A stretch of DNA of 64,000 nucleotides from Haliclona indistincta (taxonomy: Eukaryota; Porifera; Demospongiae; Haplosclerida; Chalinidae), in assembly GCA_964017065.1 (NCBI GenBank), contig OZ024784.1, positions 19,126,874 through 19,190,873 on the forward strand. The letters are read 5' to 3'. The notes under the pieces were generated by a model, which saw only the letters and a list, made by a program, of their open reading frames with translations, was not told the DNA's origin and ran no database searches. Both the position numbers and the translations under genes were made by a program. Shown here piece after piece: positions 45,266 to 56,149 of the stretch. The first letter of the stretch is position 1; every line of letters starts with the position of its first letter.

Positions 45266-45845
45266 GCCATTCCCAATAAGAGCCTAAAGAATTTCATTAG
45301 CATTAATGACTGGCAAATTGGCTTCCGGGCTAGCCTGGAGTGCGAGATGATTACGTAATGGCTGGCGTTTATACACGCATTTTTATGGCGTTTATAATAG
45401 ATATAGCGATACTTTTAGCGTCTGTGTAGCGATCTCCGTATACTGCACAACCGCGCGGCCTTGCTTGCCGTCTTCGTCCAAGGACGCTATGTGCAATGAT
45501 AAAGATGTCAAGAGGATAGGCACCGGCGTTGGCGAGCTACAGATGCACAAGCAAGGGCTACTTAGCCTGCTACCTCCCGTGACACACAAGCCACCAGCGT
45601 AGTTGTGGGATTGTCTTGGCTTCCAAGGGTTCTTCCAAAGCAGCTCCCTCAATATCTCCGTCTTCCATAATACACAGCAACTGCATCCTGAGAGCAGCTT
45701 GCACCGGTAGCGGTCATATTTCGGCGAAGTAGTTAGGAGTTATGGCTCTGTGAATATTAATGAGGAAAAATAACATTGGCTCATAGGAAAGAGCTTTACC
45801 AGCTAATTTGAATGAACCCATTGTCAGATGTCAGTTATAGTCATG
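45266..45845. other. Unassigned segment with CpG-rich stretch
   Basis: The 86-codon minus-strand frame at 45392-45652 shows no domain I recognise. One subtelomeric module core lies at about 45,735-45,790. Otherwise nothing. Confidence 0.45.
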
Positions 45846-46065
45846 AATATTTAATTAGGCAATTGTAGTACAATGGTAACCGTCAGTGTACCAAGTGCGC
45901 GTTTGGTCGCAATCTGTTATACTTGGTCGTTTAGCAATAGTGGGTGTGTCATCAATAATCTTGAATAGTCAATTGTAGTATAATGGTAATCGTCAGTGTA
46001 CCAAGTGCGGGTTTGATTGCAATGTGTTATACTTGGTGGTTGAGCATCGTAAACATGTTCCAAGT
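45846..46065. repeat. tRNA-like tandem repeat, left block
   Basis: Two units of about 120 bp with GTAGTACAATGGTAACCGTC (A-box-like) and CGCGTTTGGTCGCAAT (decayed B-box-like), then TTATACTTGGTCG and GTGGGTGTGTCATCAATAAT. Interrupted by foldback copy 2. Confidence 0.7.
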
Positions 46066-46306
46066 GTCAAAGAAAATAAAAAGATTTCTAACGAAATCAA
46101 AAGGATGTAGGGATAAATAAATCTGCTACTGGTCCACAATGTAAACCAACAAGGAGCAAGCATGGAATGGTACAGATAATTGCAAGTCACCTGTCGGCGG
46201 CGTTTAGTCTAAGAGCGCATTAATTGGAATTTACTCGAGTGTATCGAGCGATGAGTGCGCGAGTTAGTAGGCGGCTAAGCGCACGTGATCAATGTAATCT
46301 GAGCAC

Positions 46307-47146
46307 ATGGCCATGGCTGCCTCGATGGCTACCAAGTTCAGCGTTCCTTGCAGAGTTTTTAAGTCCACCCGGAAGGCCGAAATAAAAATTTTCATGCTGC
46401 GCAATCTGTCTCAAAGCAATTTTTCTTCGTTGGATCACCTAAAGGCTGAGCTATCATCTCAGCTAGGCGAAGGAGTTCTTTCTCCTGATCGAGAATATGA
46501 TGTTGGGTTCATGAAAGGTACTTCAAAGCTTTCTATACACTCGGAAGATGATCTGAAAGAAGTCTGGAGCAAGATCGCGCGTGGAGTAGCGTGCACTCTC
46601 TGGTGTGAGTTGGCGCCTCAACGTACCTACTATGATGGTTCAGACTCTGACCCTGACAGCCTATCTCCTCCGCCTACCAAAAAGAAGAAAGTGAGTGCAG
46701 TCGACGAAAAAAATAAACGTGTGCAAGACCTGATGCAATCAATACAAGACAAGCACGGCGACAATTTTACGAAAATTCAGTACAGATTGTGGGCCGAGAT
46801 GGTTGACGTGGGAACTCACAAAAGTTTGGATGAAGCTCCGTCAGTGCCTATGTTCTCAAGTAAAGGAGGAAGGCAAACCCAAGCATCTGCTTTGACCCAT
46901 GCTTTTACAAACATGGCGTCCTCAATAGCATCTGCACTATCAACGACACCTACTAAGCCTTCATCTGCTGGATCATCGTCATCACCTGTTAAAGTAGTTC
47001 AACTTCGTAGCCAATATATACAACAACTGAAAGATATCCATTCACTTTATGAAGCTGGGGCATTGAGTGAGCAAGAATATACAGAAGAAAAGGATTTGAT
47101 TCGTGCTGAGCTGAAAGCAATCACCCCGAGACGACAGTCATTATGA
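46307..47146 (+). CDS. PB1-like domain protein carried by the IS630/Tc1 element
   Basis: Single-exon 279-residue protein. Residues ~10-105 look like a PB1/ubiquitin-like fold (basic VFKSTRKAEIKIF, acidic SPDREYDVGFM and SEDDLKEVW, ending CTLWCEL). Then come a Lys-rich nuclear-signal-like PPTKKKKV, a conserved-looking block YRLWAEMVDVGTHKSLDEAP, a Ser/Thr linker, and a C-terminal SHOCT-like helix (LKDIHSLYEAGALSEQEY). Similar PB1-plus-RLWA proteins are, as I recall, abundant in sponge gene sets. Function in transposition is unknown; oligomerisation is a guess from PB1. First ATG used. Confidence 0.75.
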   Translation: MAMAASMATKFSVPCRVFKSTRKAEIKIFMLRNLSQSNFSSLDHLKAELSSQLGEGVLSPDREYDVGFMKGTSKLSIHSEDDLKEVWSKIARGVACTLWCELAPQRTYYDGSDSDPDSLSPPPTKKKKVSAVDEKNKRVQDLMQSIQDKHGDNFTKIQYRLWAEMVDVGTHKSLDEAPSVPMFSSKGGRQTQASALTHAFTNMASSIASALSTTPTKPSSAGSSSSPVKVVQLRSQYIQQLKDIHSLYEAGALSEQEYTEEKDLIRAELKAITPRRQSL

Positions 47147-47225
47147 GCATGGACTAACAACGTTAACAATCATGCAAATTGTGCAACAGCATTATTTAAT
47201 CACTTCATTATAATATTCAATTCTA

Positions 47226-48212
47226 TTATTCAATATATCCTGAATCTTTAATGTATGACAAGCAATGTTCTTGGCTAACTTCAGCAAATGCCATTGAAAT
47301 CAGTACACGGGGATTAGCGGTAGATTGAAAAACAGTATCGTTGAGTTGAATTGAGTGTTTTACTTCTGCAAATACCTCCTCCACTGGATTCAGATCTGGA
47401 CTGTATGGTGGCAAAAACAGAACCAAAGCACCAACTCCTCTTATTGTAGACTCAATCTCCTCAACATGATGAATCGATGCATTATCCATTATCACAACAG
47501 ACTTGGGATTTGCACCATTGAATGGCATCAACAGTGGTAGTAAGCTGCGCCGTACATAGTTCAAAAACTCATCGCCATTAACATTGCCCTCAGTTAAGTA
47601 CACATCCTCTAGCCCACCATCAAGTGACATCGCAGCTATAGCAGTGTACCGTTTCCCCCAAGACTTGAATGTAAAGCTTCTAGGTGTCATGCCTCGAAGA
47701 CCATATCCATACTGGCGAACTGCATTACGTCGATCACATCCAGTTTCGTCCAGCCAGATGAACATAGAAGGGTCATACACAGATACTTCAGCCATAAACG
47801 CCTGCCTAGCATTGTCACTTCTTTGCAGAGGTAGATGCTTGATCTTCTGGTAAGTGAACCCTAACCTATGCAGTGTACGACAGATTGTGGAAGTGTCGAC
47901 TTGAATTCCACTAACTTGGAGCATTGTCTGTATTTCATGCAGACATACACCAGGCTTATTTAACACAGCTTGAACGATCAAAGCCTCCTCTCGATCAGTC
48001 AGCATCCTAGCAGGCCCGTTCTTCCTAACAAACTGAGCGACGTCTCCGGTAACTTTGTAGCGTTCTACATATCTCTGAACAGTCCGCTTGCTAACGAAGG
48101 TAAGAGAGGCTATGTCTGCAGCTTTCAGTCCCCGTATTTGGCTCATGTAAACAATGCGCCAGCGTATATCATCGGAGTATGCCTTGCCGATCGTCACCAT
48201 TGCCGAGATCAT
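47226..48212 (-). CDS. IS630/Tc1-type DD34E transposase
   Basis: 328 residues from ATG 48212 (MISAMVTIGKAYSDDIRWRI); the longer open frame to 48338 would read through the inverted repeat and is less likely. Residues ~10-110 form a paired helix-turn-helix region (SQIRGLKAADIASLTFVSKR; winged HTH near LTDREEALIVQAV). The catalytic triad is Asp ~154 (FIWLDETG), Asp ~242 (VVIMDNASIHH) and a Glu 35 positions later (PDLNPVEEVF), i.e. 34 residues between. Intact frame; moves at TA by family knowledge. Confidence 0.93.
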   Translation of the reverse strand: MISAMVTIGKAYSDDIRWRIVYMSQIRGLKAADIASLTFVSKRTVQRYVERYKVTGDVAQFVRKNGPARMLTDREEALIVQAVLNKPGVCLHEIQTMLQVSGIQVDTSTICRTLHRLGFTYQKIKHLPLQRSDNARQAFMAEVSVYDPSMFIWLDETGCDRRNAVRQYGYGLRGMTPRSFTFKSWGKRYTAIAAMSLDGGLEDVYLTEGNVNGDEFLNYVRRSLLPLLMPFNGANPKSVVIMDNASIHHVEEIESTIRGVGALVLFLPPYSPDLNPVEEVFAEVKHSIQLNDTVFQSTANPRVLISMAFAEVSQEHCLSYIKDSGYIE

Positions 48213-49444
48213 AGTGAACGTGATGTAATAATATGACCTGACACTCGCGTTGCTCGACAATAAACTCGTGTAAAATTCCAATTGATGCGCTCTTAGACTA
48301 TACGTCGCCGACAGGTGACTTGCAATTATCTGTAACACGATTGACTTGCTAACAGACCATAGATCCCTACATCAGTGGCTGTACATAACATTTTGACTAT
48401 ACTATTTTTGTCACAAGCTAAATTCAATTCAATGCATGTCAGGTGTCAGTCAATAGCAACTAGCAGAACTGCTGTAGTCAGCCACTGATGTAGGGATCTA
48501 TGGTCTGTTAGCAAGTCAATCGTGTTACCATTCCATGCTTGCTCCTTGTTGGTTTACATTGTGGACCAGTAGCAGATTTATTTATCCCTACATCCTTTTG
48601 ATTTCGTTAGAAATCTTTTTATTTTCTTGTTTGTGTCCTTTTTTCTTTTATAGTGAGTTTCAAATTTTTGGTGCAGTTCGAATTCGGCAAGATAATGTAT
48701 CTCTTTTTGTTTCCATCTTTGTTTTGGTTTGCTTTTCTTGACAATTGCTTTTTAACCTGTAGCTCCTAAATACTGAAACTAGCTCATGCATTCATGCATG
48801 CTGAAGCCTGGATGCACAGCATACGAGCCCCGCCCACTCTGGCTTAGAGTTTTCTGTATGGCTGTGATACTATCTGGCAAGCAGCAGAACGGTGATACTA
48901 CACGAGCTTACTCTGTGAGTTGTTCTTCGAAGACTCCAGACGCCAAGATGCGCTCTTCATACGGCGATACTCTACAAGTGTGTTTGGTCACGTGCGTATT
49001 ATGTAATCACAATAATGGCGTCAAACACTTAGCTGACAACTGTTCGTGATCGTGAGCTCGTCAAATGTATATCGTCGTTTCGCTAAAAACTAAGTTCAAA
49101 AGGCACATGCCAGGAGAATTTCACGACTGTTCGTGGGTGTTTTGGTCTCGACACTGCTCGCGTAAAGGCGCTAGGCGAGTTGAAGAAAGAAAGAAAGAAA
49201 GAAAACGAAGATGACGAAGGTCGATTTTCACCGTTTCCAGATTCGTCACTTTAGTAACAATTTCGAGCAATCTCTTTGCTACTGTAAGATGGGGCAACGC
49301 CAGAGAGCAGATCTAAGTATCTTTGGACGTATACAATTCATCACCAGGCGAAATATCAGCGTTTGAACGCTAATACATTGTATGTAGCCGCCATCTTTTT
49401 TTCTCGTTCATCCCTACATAGGGAGGCACTACCGTGCCTCCTTA

Positions 49445-50450
49445 ATAGTGGGTGTGTCATCAATAATCATGAATCTTTAATTCGGCAATTGTAGTACAAT
49501 GGTAACCGTCACATAGGTGCCAACTTTTCAGGAGCTACTTCAGGGACAATCAATTCACTTAATGATATTAATATTATTCTTTATAATCACGTGAATGTTA
49601 TTATGTAATAATTACATCATAATTAATACGAGGAGTCCACTCGAGTTCTATCAGATGTTCTACTTGCAATTCATGAACACATTGTCACGCGTTGTGATAA
49701 AGATGCATTAATTTTTTTTAAATAGAAACAATTACATCATTCTTAATAATAGTTATTAGTACATGTATTCTAATTATAGCTCATGAAAGTCGTCTCGAGC
49801 AGATTTGTGTTGGACAGCCATGTCCTATCCGGCTTTCCGGGACAAAGGTAGCAAACTGTGTCTTCCGTGCGGGACACGGGACAGGGTCTGTAAATCCGGG
49901 ACTGTCCCGGACGTTTCGGACGGTTGGCAGCTATGCCGTCAGTGTACCAAGTACCCGTTTAATCCTACTGTGTTATACTTGGTCGTAGAGCATCGTAAAC
50001 ATGTTCCAAGTGTCATACTGGGTGTGTCATCAATAATCATAAATATTTAATAGGCAATTGTAGTACAATGGTAACCGTCAGTGTACCAAGTGCGCGTTTT
50101 ATCGCAATGTGTTATACTTGGTCGTAGAGCATCGTAAACATGTTCCAAGTGTTAGTGGGTGTGTCATCAATAATCATGAATCTTTAATTCGGCAATTGTA
50201 GTACAATGGTAACCGTCAGTGTACCAAGTGCCCGTTTAATCCTACTGTGTTATATTTGGTCGTAAAGCATCGTAAACATGTTCCAAGTGTTAGTGGGTGT
50301 GTCATCAATAATCATAAATATTTAATAGACAATTGTAGTACAATGGCAACTGTCAGTGTACCAAGTGCGTGTTTGATCGCAATGTGTTATACTTGGTCGT
50401 TTAGCATCGTAAACATGTTCCAAGTGTCATTGTGGGTGTGTCATCAATCA
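49445..50450. repeat. tRNA-like tandem repeat, right block
   Basis: Units of about 116-130 bp with GTAGTACAATGG, CAGTGTACCAAGTGC, TTATACTTGGTCG and CGTAAACATGTTCCAAGTG. Four to five copies, one of them split by the MITE at 49,512. Confidence 0.8.
49512..49935. mobile_element. 424-bp MITE
   Basis: Inverted ends CATAG(G/C)TGCCAAC, flanked by CCGTCA at 49506-49511 and 49936-49941. The interior includes GGGACACGGGACAG-type repeats. Inserted into a tRNA-like repeat unit. Non-coding. Confidence 0.8.
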
Positions 50451-51066
50451 ATAAAACCCTAAACCATATATTGTAGTATAGGTTTTAGGGTTTACAAGGG
50501 TCCCCCAACAGATAACCCAAATTTTAAGAATAGAGTGTTAATCTGCATGGAAAATGTACCATGTTGGTGCAATTCCACCTAATTAAAATGGATTGGGAGG
50601 GAATTACAGCAATATGATTATTAATGAGCAAAAACAACATTGCCTAAATAGATGCAGAATCATGTGTGAAGTCAAACAAAACAACTCTCAGGGGTGTGGC
50701 TCACACATTGGTGGAGTTATTTAATAATGAATATTTCCCACCCTTACCCAGAAGTTTTAGAAAATCATGCCACATGTACAACGAACCCCTCACAGGCGTG
50801 GCTTAATTGTTGGTCAAGATCACTAATAAAATCTGTTGGCAGAGGCTAGTCCTCTTAATTCTTTTTTGCACAAGTCAGTAGCTCTGTTAAGTCCATGGTT
50901 TGCACTGTTAGCCATGGGTTAGCGTTGTTATGTCCATAGGACAACTCTCACTTATTTTGACTATCCTTATTTAGTTAGAAGGACCCTCGGGCGGGCCAGA
51001 ACCTGTCCCCGCTCTGCCCCGGGTCTGTCCTTCCCGAACGACCAAAGGGACAGGACCCGACTCGAG
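50451..51066. other. Segment with two telomere-like fragments, no gene
   Basis: AAACCCTAAACC at 50455-50466, then TTTTAGGGTTTACAAGGGTC at about 50485, the module-head signature. The rest is AT-rich with no coding support. Confidence 0.55.
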
Positions 51067-53057
51067 GGAATGCGAGTTTCCGTCTCTCGAACCGTGCAAC
51101 ATCAGGTTGTTTGATTTTTTCGTCCCCTGGCCTGCTATACTGTGAGTTTTTAGTTCCCCAGCCTTATTTGGCATGTATTTCGTCCTCTTGGCATTACAAG
51201 GTTTGTTAAATGTTTTTCAGCAGCGGCAAGACAACAGTGACAAAAATGGAACAGTGACACAATGTACAACGATGATAAAGAGCAGCAATGATTAATAATG
51301 TGGGGAGTAAATAAAACAAAAGGTGTGTTTGTGTATCGTGAGGACAAGGTCTACTTGTTTCGAAGATTATAAACCTTGTCCTACACCTGTTTTGCGTTTT
51401 TGTTAGCAATGTGGTGGGATAGTAGAAACTTGCGGCACGTGTTCAGTGGCGGTCGTTGGGCTTTGGAAATTTCCTGCTCAAATTCTGAGCGTATGGCCTC
51501 CAACACTGACTCAGTGAACCCCGTCATGGGCTGTGGAGTGGCTGTGGCTTGGAGATAAGAGGGACAGAAAGCCATATGTCTCTTTTTGGAACAATGCATG
51601 CAATTAAGTTGAAAATGAATGGGTGTACTCTTTGGACAATTCTGAAACAGTTTTTGAAAAAACCTGGAGGCCACACCCTTTTATAACTTTTAATTTGTCA
51701 AAGTATGTCCCTTTTAAGAAGTATCTGTGGAGTGAGAGAATGCTCATGATTGTGAGAGGTTTGTACTGTTGAATATAGTCCCACACTAATGACTGTTTGA
51801 ATATCTATGGCTTCTCTGAAAGGGACATTATGTCCATATTTGTTACAAAGTTTTTGTTTTTGCAGAAAGTTGGTCACACCAATAACAAATACAACTATAA
51901 TAAAAGTTGGCACCAGGCCGCAAGGGCACGTTTTGTAGTCCTGTTGTAGTGATTTGAAACTGTCCTTTACAGTAATGCCATAGAAATTAATTGTATGAGC
52001 AGGACACACCTTATTGAACATAATTATAATCGTAAATATTATTCATGAGGGTTAATTTCTACTAGGTTTGTTTATCAATGGTACTGTTTTTTAAATGTTG
52101 TGATGTGGTTAAAGGGAGTGTGTTTAACATGCATTTTTAAGGTTTATGAAAGTAATTATAATCATGAGGATTGTTTCCTTTGTCCATTGTATCTAAAATA
52201 AATTTTGTTAATGTCCCTTGAAGGAATGTACAGACTGGCATATGCTGATGATTGGTGAATCTATGGTAAGTGTAATGAAGTAATTAATATTTGTGAGAGC
52301 CACTAGAACATGACAATTTTTAAAGATTCCCAAGATGGCTGTCCCTGTAAGTCACACTAATAGGACCAACTTTTATGAGTTGCACTCTTAATTAGCTTTT
52401 AAATGGTGTTAATAAAAATCATGAGGGCAACAACGACAAAGAAATCCCAGCTGAAATCCCAAAGGAATATGACCCTGTTAGAGAGTCAATTCAAATTCAA
52501 TTAATGGGAAATGGGAGGACATAAGCATTAAGTGGGCACCAAAATTTTGTACCAGGCCAGAAGCATATGATTTATAATTGAGATATCCCAAATGATCCTA
52601 TGTCCTTCCAAGTTATGAAATTGTGAATAATTTTATTGGATGGTCAATTAGAAAAGAAAAAATCTGCAAGGTAATTAATTGTCAGGGTAGAATGGGAAGA
52701 TTTGGGTGTAAAATTTTATATGTCCCTTTTGAATGCAATTATTCTGTTTATGGTAGTGTGTAGAGATTTTAATTTGGAAGAAGGAAATGGAAAATGCAAT
52801 TACGAGGGCTTAAAAATGGCTATTAACACCAAGTCGATAGAAAAAGGGACAGATATTTAAAAACGACTGTTATAAGTGTAGTGTTCGATTGGTAGCATGG
52901 TTGATTATTAGAAATAGCGAGTATACGAATACAGATCAATAGTGGTATACACAGATTATATACTAACTACTAAGCAAGTCGCTAGTGGGTCTGTAGATGT
53001 GCTAACTATAGTAATCACATATTAACACAATACTACATCTCCCTTTGGGGCACAAGC

Positions 53058-54317
53058 TCATTTCTTTGTATGAGTTATTAGTGGTACAAAATGTTCAATA
53101 GGCCGGGTTGATCTTGTGCTCCTCCTGACTGTTTGCTCTGTCTGTGCTGTGCGTGAAGTGGTATCTCTCATCTGTGGGGTCACCTCCTTGTTGACAGTAG
53201 ATACCCGTGTGACCAACTGCAGGCTCCGAATGGCCGGACGCCCAAGTAAGGGCTTACTGAGTCCTTCTACTACAAATATCGTCTCCTTCGTCTGGGTCGA
53301 TGAATTCTCTAGTGTTCCTTTCCACTGTCCAAGCACGGCTAGTGGATGATCGTCTGGTCCTCTGAGCTTCCTCTCAGGCGACTTCAAAGTAGGGCTTCCC
53401 ACATCTCTCCAAGTCTTGTCTGATACGACAGTAACTTCTGCTCCAGTATCGATGCACAATTTGACTTGGGTGTTGTCAAGATGAAGATCTACAGTCCAGT
53501 GGTTGTCTCCAACTGCTCCTAGGAAAGCGTCTGGTTTTTCTTCTTCAGTGTCAACTCCACTCACTTTAGCTGAGTGGCAGACTGTTTGAAAATGTCCTCT
53601 CTTCTTGCATTTGTGGCAAATAGCATCTTTCGCTGGGCATCGCTCTCTGCTGTGTCCAGGTGCTTTTCCACACTTGTTGCATTTCTCGGATTTGTTAGGT
53701 TTGTTCTGCTGCTCATCAGCTTGTTGTCTGTACTTGTGTCCTTTTTGTACCGCACCGATTGGTATTTCTGGTTTGACTTCTGTTCCTCTGAGAACAGTCT
53801 GCTGCTGTTTCACTTGTTCTGACTGACGTACTGCTGTAACAGCGCCGTCCAGGGTGAGTTTGTGATCGAGTTGTAGCCTTTCTGAGAGCCGCGCATCTCG
53901 AATTCCTACTACTATTCTGTCTCTGATCATCTCATTCCTCAAGTCTCCGTAATTGCAATGTTCTGAAAGTTTGTACAATGCTGTGATGAAGGCGTCGACA
54001 GGTTCTCCCTCCTCTTGCTTCCGTGAGTTGAATTTAGCTCTTTCAAAGATAACATTCTTTCTTGGGTTGAAGTGGTCGTTGAACTTTGTTTCAACTGTTC
54101 CGTACTTCTTTGCATCATCTTCTGAAAGGCTGAATGAGGCAAGGATGTCCTCCGCATCGTCTCCCATACAGTAAATCAGAGTATTAATCTGGGCTGCATC
54201 CTCTTTAGCGTCGAGTCCCGAGACAACTCTGTAGCGGTCGAAGCGACGTTTCCATCTCGTCTACTCCTCCGGTCGTCGAAAATTAAAGGCTTCAGGTGGC
54301 GCAACTCGTGCATCCAT
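53058..54317 (-). pseudogene. Gag-protease remnant of the pol-less Gypsy element
   Basis: From ATG 54317 the frame is Gag, broken by an in-frame TAG at 54263-54261 (codon 19), then open to 53058 (369 residues from ATG 54167). Gag helices are followed by two CCHC zinc knuckles (CNKCGKAPGHSRERC, CHKCKKRGHFQTVC) and an aspartic protease (CIDTGAEVTVVS). Reverse transcriptase, RNase H and integrase are absent: the protein jumps from the protease end (LLGRPAIRSL) to a short basic tail (RRSTRSTRPIEHF) like a Pol C-terminus. This indicates an internal deletion. The element could only move with proteins supplied in trans. Confidence 0.88.
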
Positions 54318-55414
54318 CGTGGATTCTCCTCTCCGCAGCACTGGTATCCGCAGTAGACTGGATCACCGCACTGGTCACTCCTCAGTAGGGTAGAGGTTCG
54401 GCACTGAGTCTGATTCAATTGCTCCGGGAGAGCCGAGAGCACTTAGCGGACTGCAAAATTCAAAATTGCACCGGGTGAGCCGAGTGCACCGCCGCTGCCA
54501 CCATGTAGTGTTCGATTGGTAGCATGGTTGATTATTAGAAATAGCGAGTATACGAATACAGATCAATAGTGGTCTACACAGATTATATACTAACTACTAA
54601 GCAAATCGCTAGTGGGTCTGTAGATGTGCTAACTATAGTCACAGGACGAATAGTGGTGTTTGATGGTGGTATATAGGTGTAGCACATATGTGTTGCATAT
54701 GGTATGTGATTACCGTGTGTTCTGTTTGAAATATACCTGTGATTTCGTATGTGATACATGTGTACCCTACTTTTCATAGTACAAAGTCATAATTTGAATC
54801 ACGTTTGCTCTATGTTTTCAAGTAAGTTACATTTTTTGTGATACAGCTCTGACCATGACACACACATGTGTATTTTATGAAGCATACATGAAGCATCGTT
54901 GTTGCTCAGATGAGTTAAATATTGGCTATGTTTCCTAATACTCGCTAGTATTCGCTATTATTGTAATCGTTTCGTTTTCTTCAGCAAAGTTTTGAAGGTA
55001 AAATAAATATAATTCAAACATACAACACTCAGTCAAGTCTCTAGTGTTCTTATAACTGGTTGCTTGAATGATGCAGCAGATTGTAAAACGCAGAACTGCA
55101 ATCTGAGTGAGGAAGTTCAGATAGGAAAGTCATGCAAATTAATCAGGCGTACCTTTTACTGTCTTACTAAAATTAATAGTGATTTCCAGAAAGCCACGTT
55201 CCAACGAATTCTACATGTAGAAAAACATTGAGCAATTGAGAAGGTTATTATACTTACTCACGACCTCAGATTAAGCCAACAACATAGTCGACGTCATTAA
55301 TCTCAATAGAGTATGTTTCTGGTATGACTCTGAGGACAACACCGAATGTAGCATTGCTATAATCATGACTAACCATACCTTTTATTAATAGTGATCTCCA
55401 GAAAGACACAATGA

Positions 55415-55670
55415 GAAGGGAACATGAAAATACCTGTGAGAAGGGAACGACGTGAAAATACCTGTGAAAATGGAACGTGAAAATACCTGAGAAGGGAACG
55501 TGAAAATACCTGTGAGAAGGGAACATGGAAATACCTGTGAGAAGGGAACATGGAAATACCTGTGAGAAGGGAACATGGAAATACCTGCATGTGAGAAGGG
55601 AACATGGAAATACCTGTGAGAAGGGAACATAGAAATACCTGTGAAAAGAAACGTGAAAATATCTGTGTAA
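55415..55670. repeat. ~25-bp minisatellite
   Basis: About ten units of GAGAAGGGAACATGGAAATA CCTGT type with variants. Antisense open frames through it are artefacts. Confidence 0.88.
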
Positions 55671-56149
55671 AACACGCCTGAGTAACAAGCATAGTGGTAG
55701 TAAGCTACATAACTAGTATATATAAAAATTGTTCAAGAAAATATATATTGTAATGGAGAAACCGAGAGAAACTGACCGTAACATTATTTTTCTGTGCCCG
55801 AGCAAACTGGCGAAACAAGCAATGTAGTCCCCGAATTAGTCTAGGACACTTACTTGGCCACAGTGATCAACTCTCAGTTCCACAGAGACTTCGCTTTTCA
55901 CAGTCAGCTATAATAAAACAAAGAGAAATAACAGACTTGAAGCAAAAAATGGCGACAAGTAACTACAGCTGAAGATGATTCCCGCCAAAATTGTGGCTCC
56001 GCCTACCACATAAAAGCGCGCGAGGCGTGTCTAGGGAGCTGGAGCAGCCATGCTCGCAGCCATGCCATTTGCTTTCTCTCTGTGGCTACCAGTGTAATAC
56101 AAAAGAAAGTGCCTGTTGTTAAGACAAAGCTTGAAAGTAAGTAACTAAC
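55671..56149. other. Interior spacer of the CACTA-like element
   Basis: Contains a CpG-richer block (about 55,980-56,080) next to AGCAGCCATGC motifs. No supported gene. Confidence 0.45.

Larger units (their letters stand above)
46173..48332. mobile_element. IS630/Tc1-mariner transposon with two genes
   Basis: Inverted ends of about 63 bp (CAGATAATTGCAAGTCACCT...) flanked by TA at 46171-46172 and 48333-48334. Foldback copy 1 (about 9,763) shows the single TA of the empty site. Convergent genes: a PB1-like protein (+) and a DD34E transposase (-). Confidence 0.92.
46066..49441. mobile_element. 1.2-kb foldback element, copy 2 (contains an IS630/Tc1 element)
   Basis: Same architecture as 9,662-10,868: ~150-bp inverted arms (46,067-46,172 plus 48,335-48,375, then about 48,478-48,630) and terminal hairpin at 49,420-49,441. 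The left arm is split by the 2.16-kb transposon at 46,173-48,332. Copy 1 provides the unoccupied site GGAATGGTAACACG. Confidence 0.82.

Noticed and set aside
47226..48338. Longer start of the DD34E transposase at 48338
   Set aside because: Its first 42 codons read through the inverted repeat to just outside the element; the internal ATG at 48212 is more credible.
55266..55692. Frames of up to 140 codons in three frames on the minus strand
   Set aside because: Generated by the 25-bp minisatellite; all three frames show the same shifted peptide repeat.
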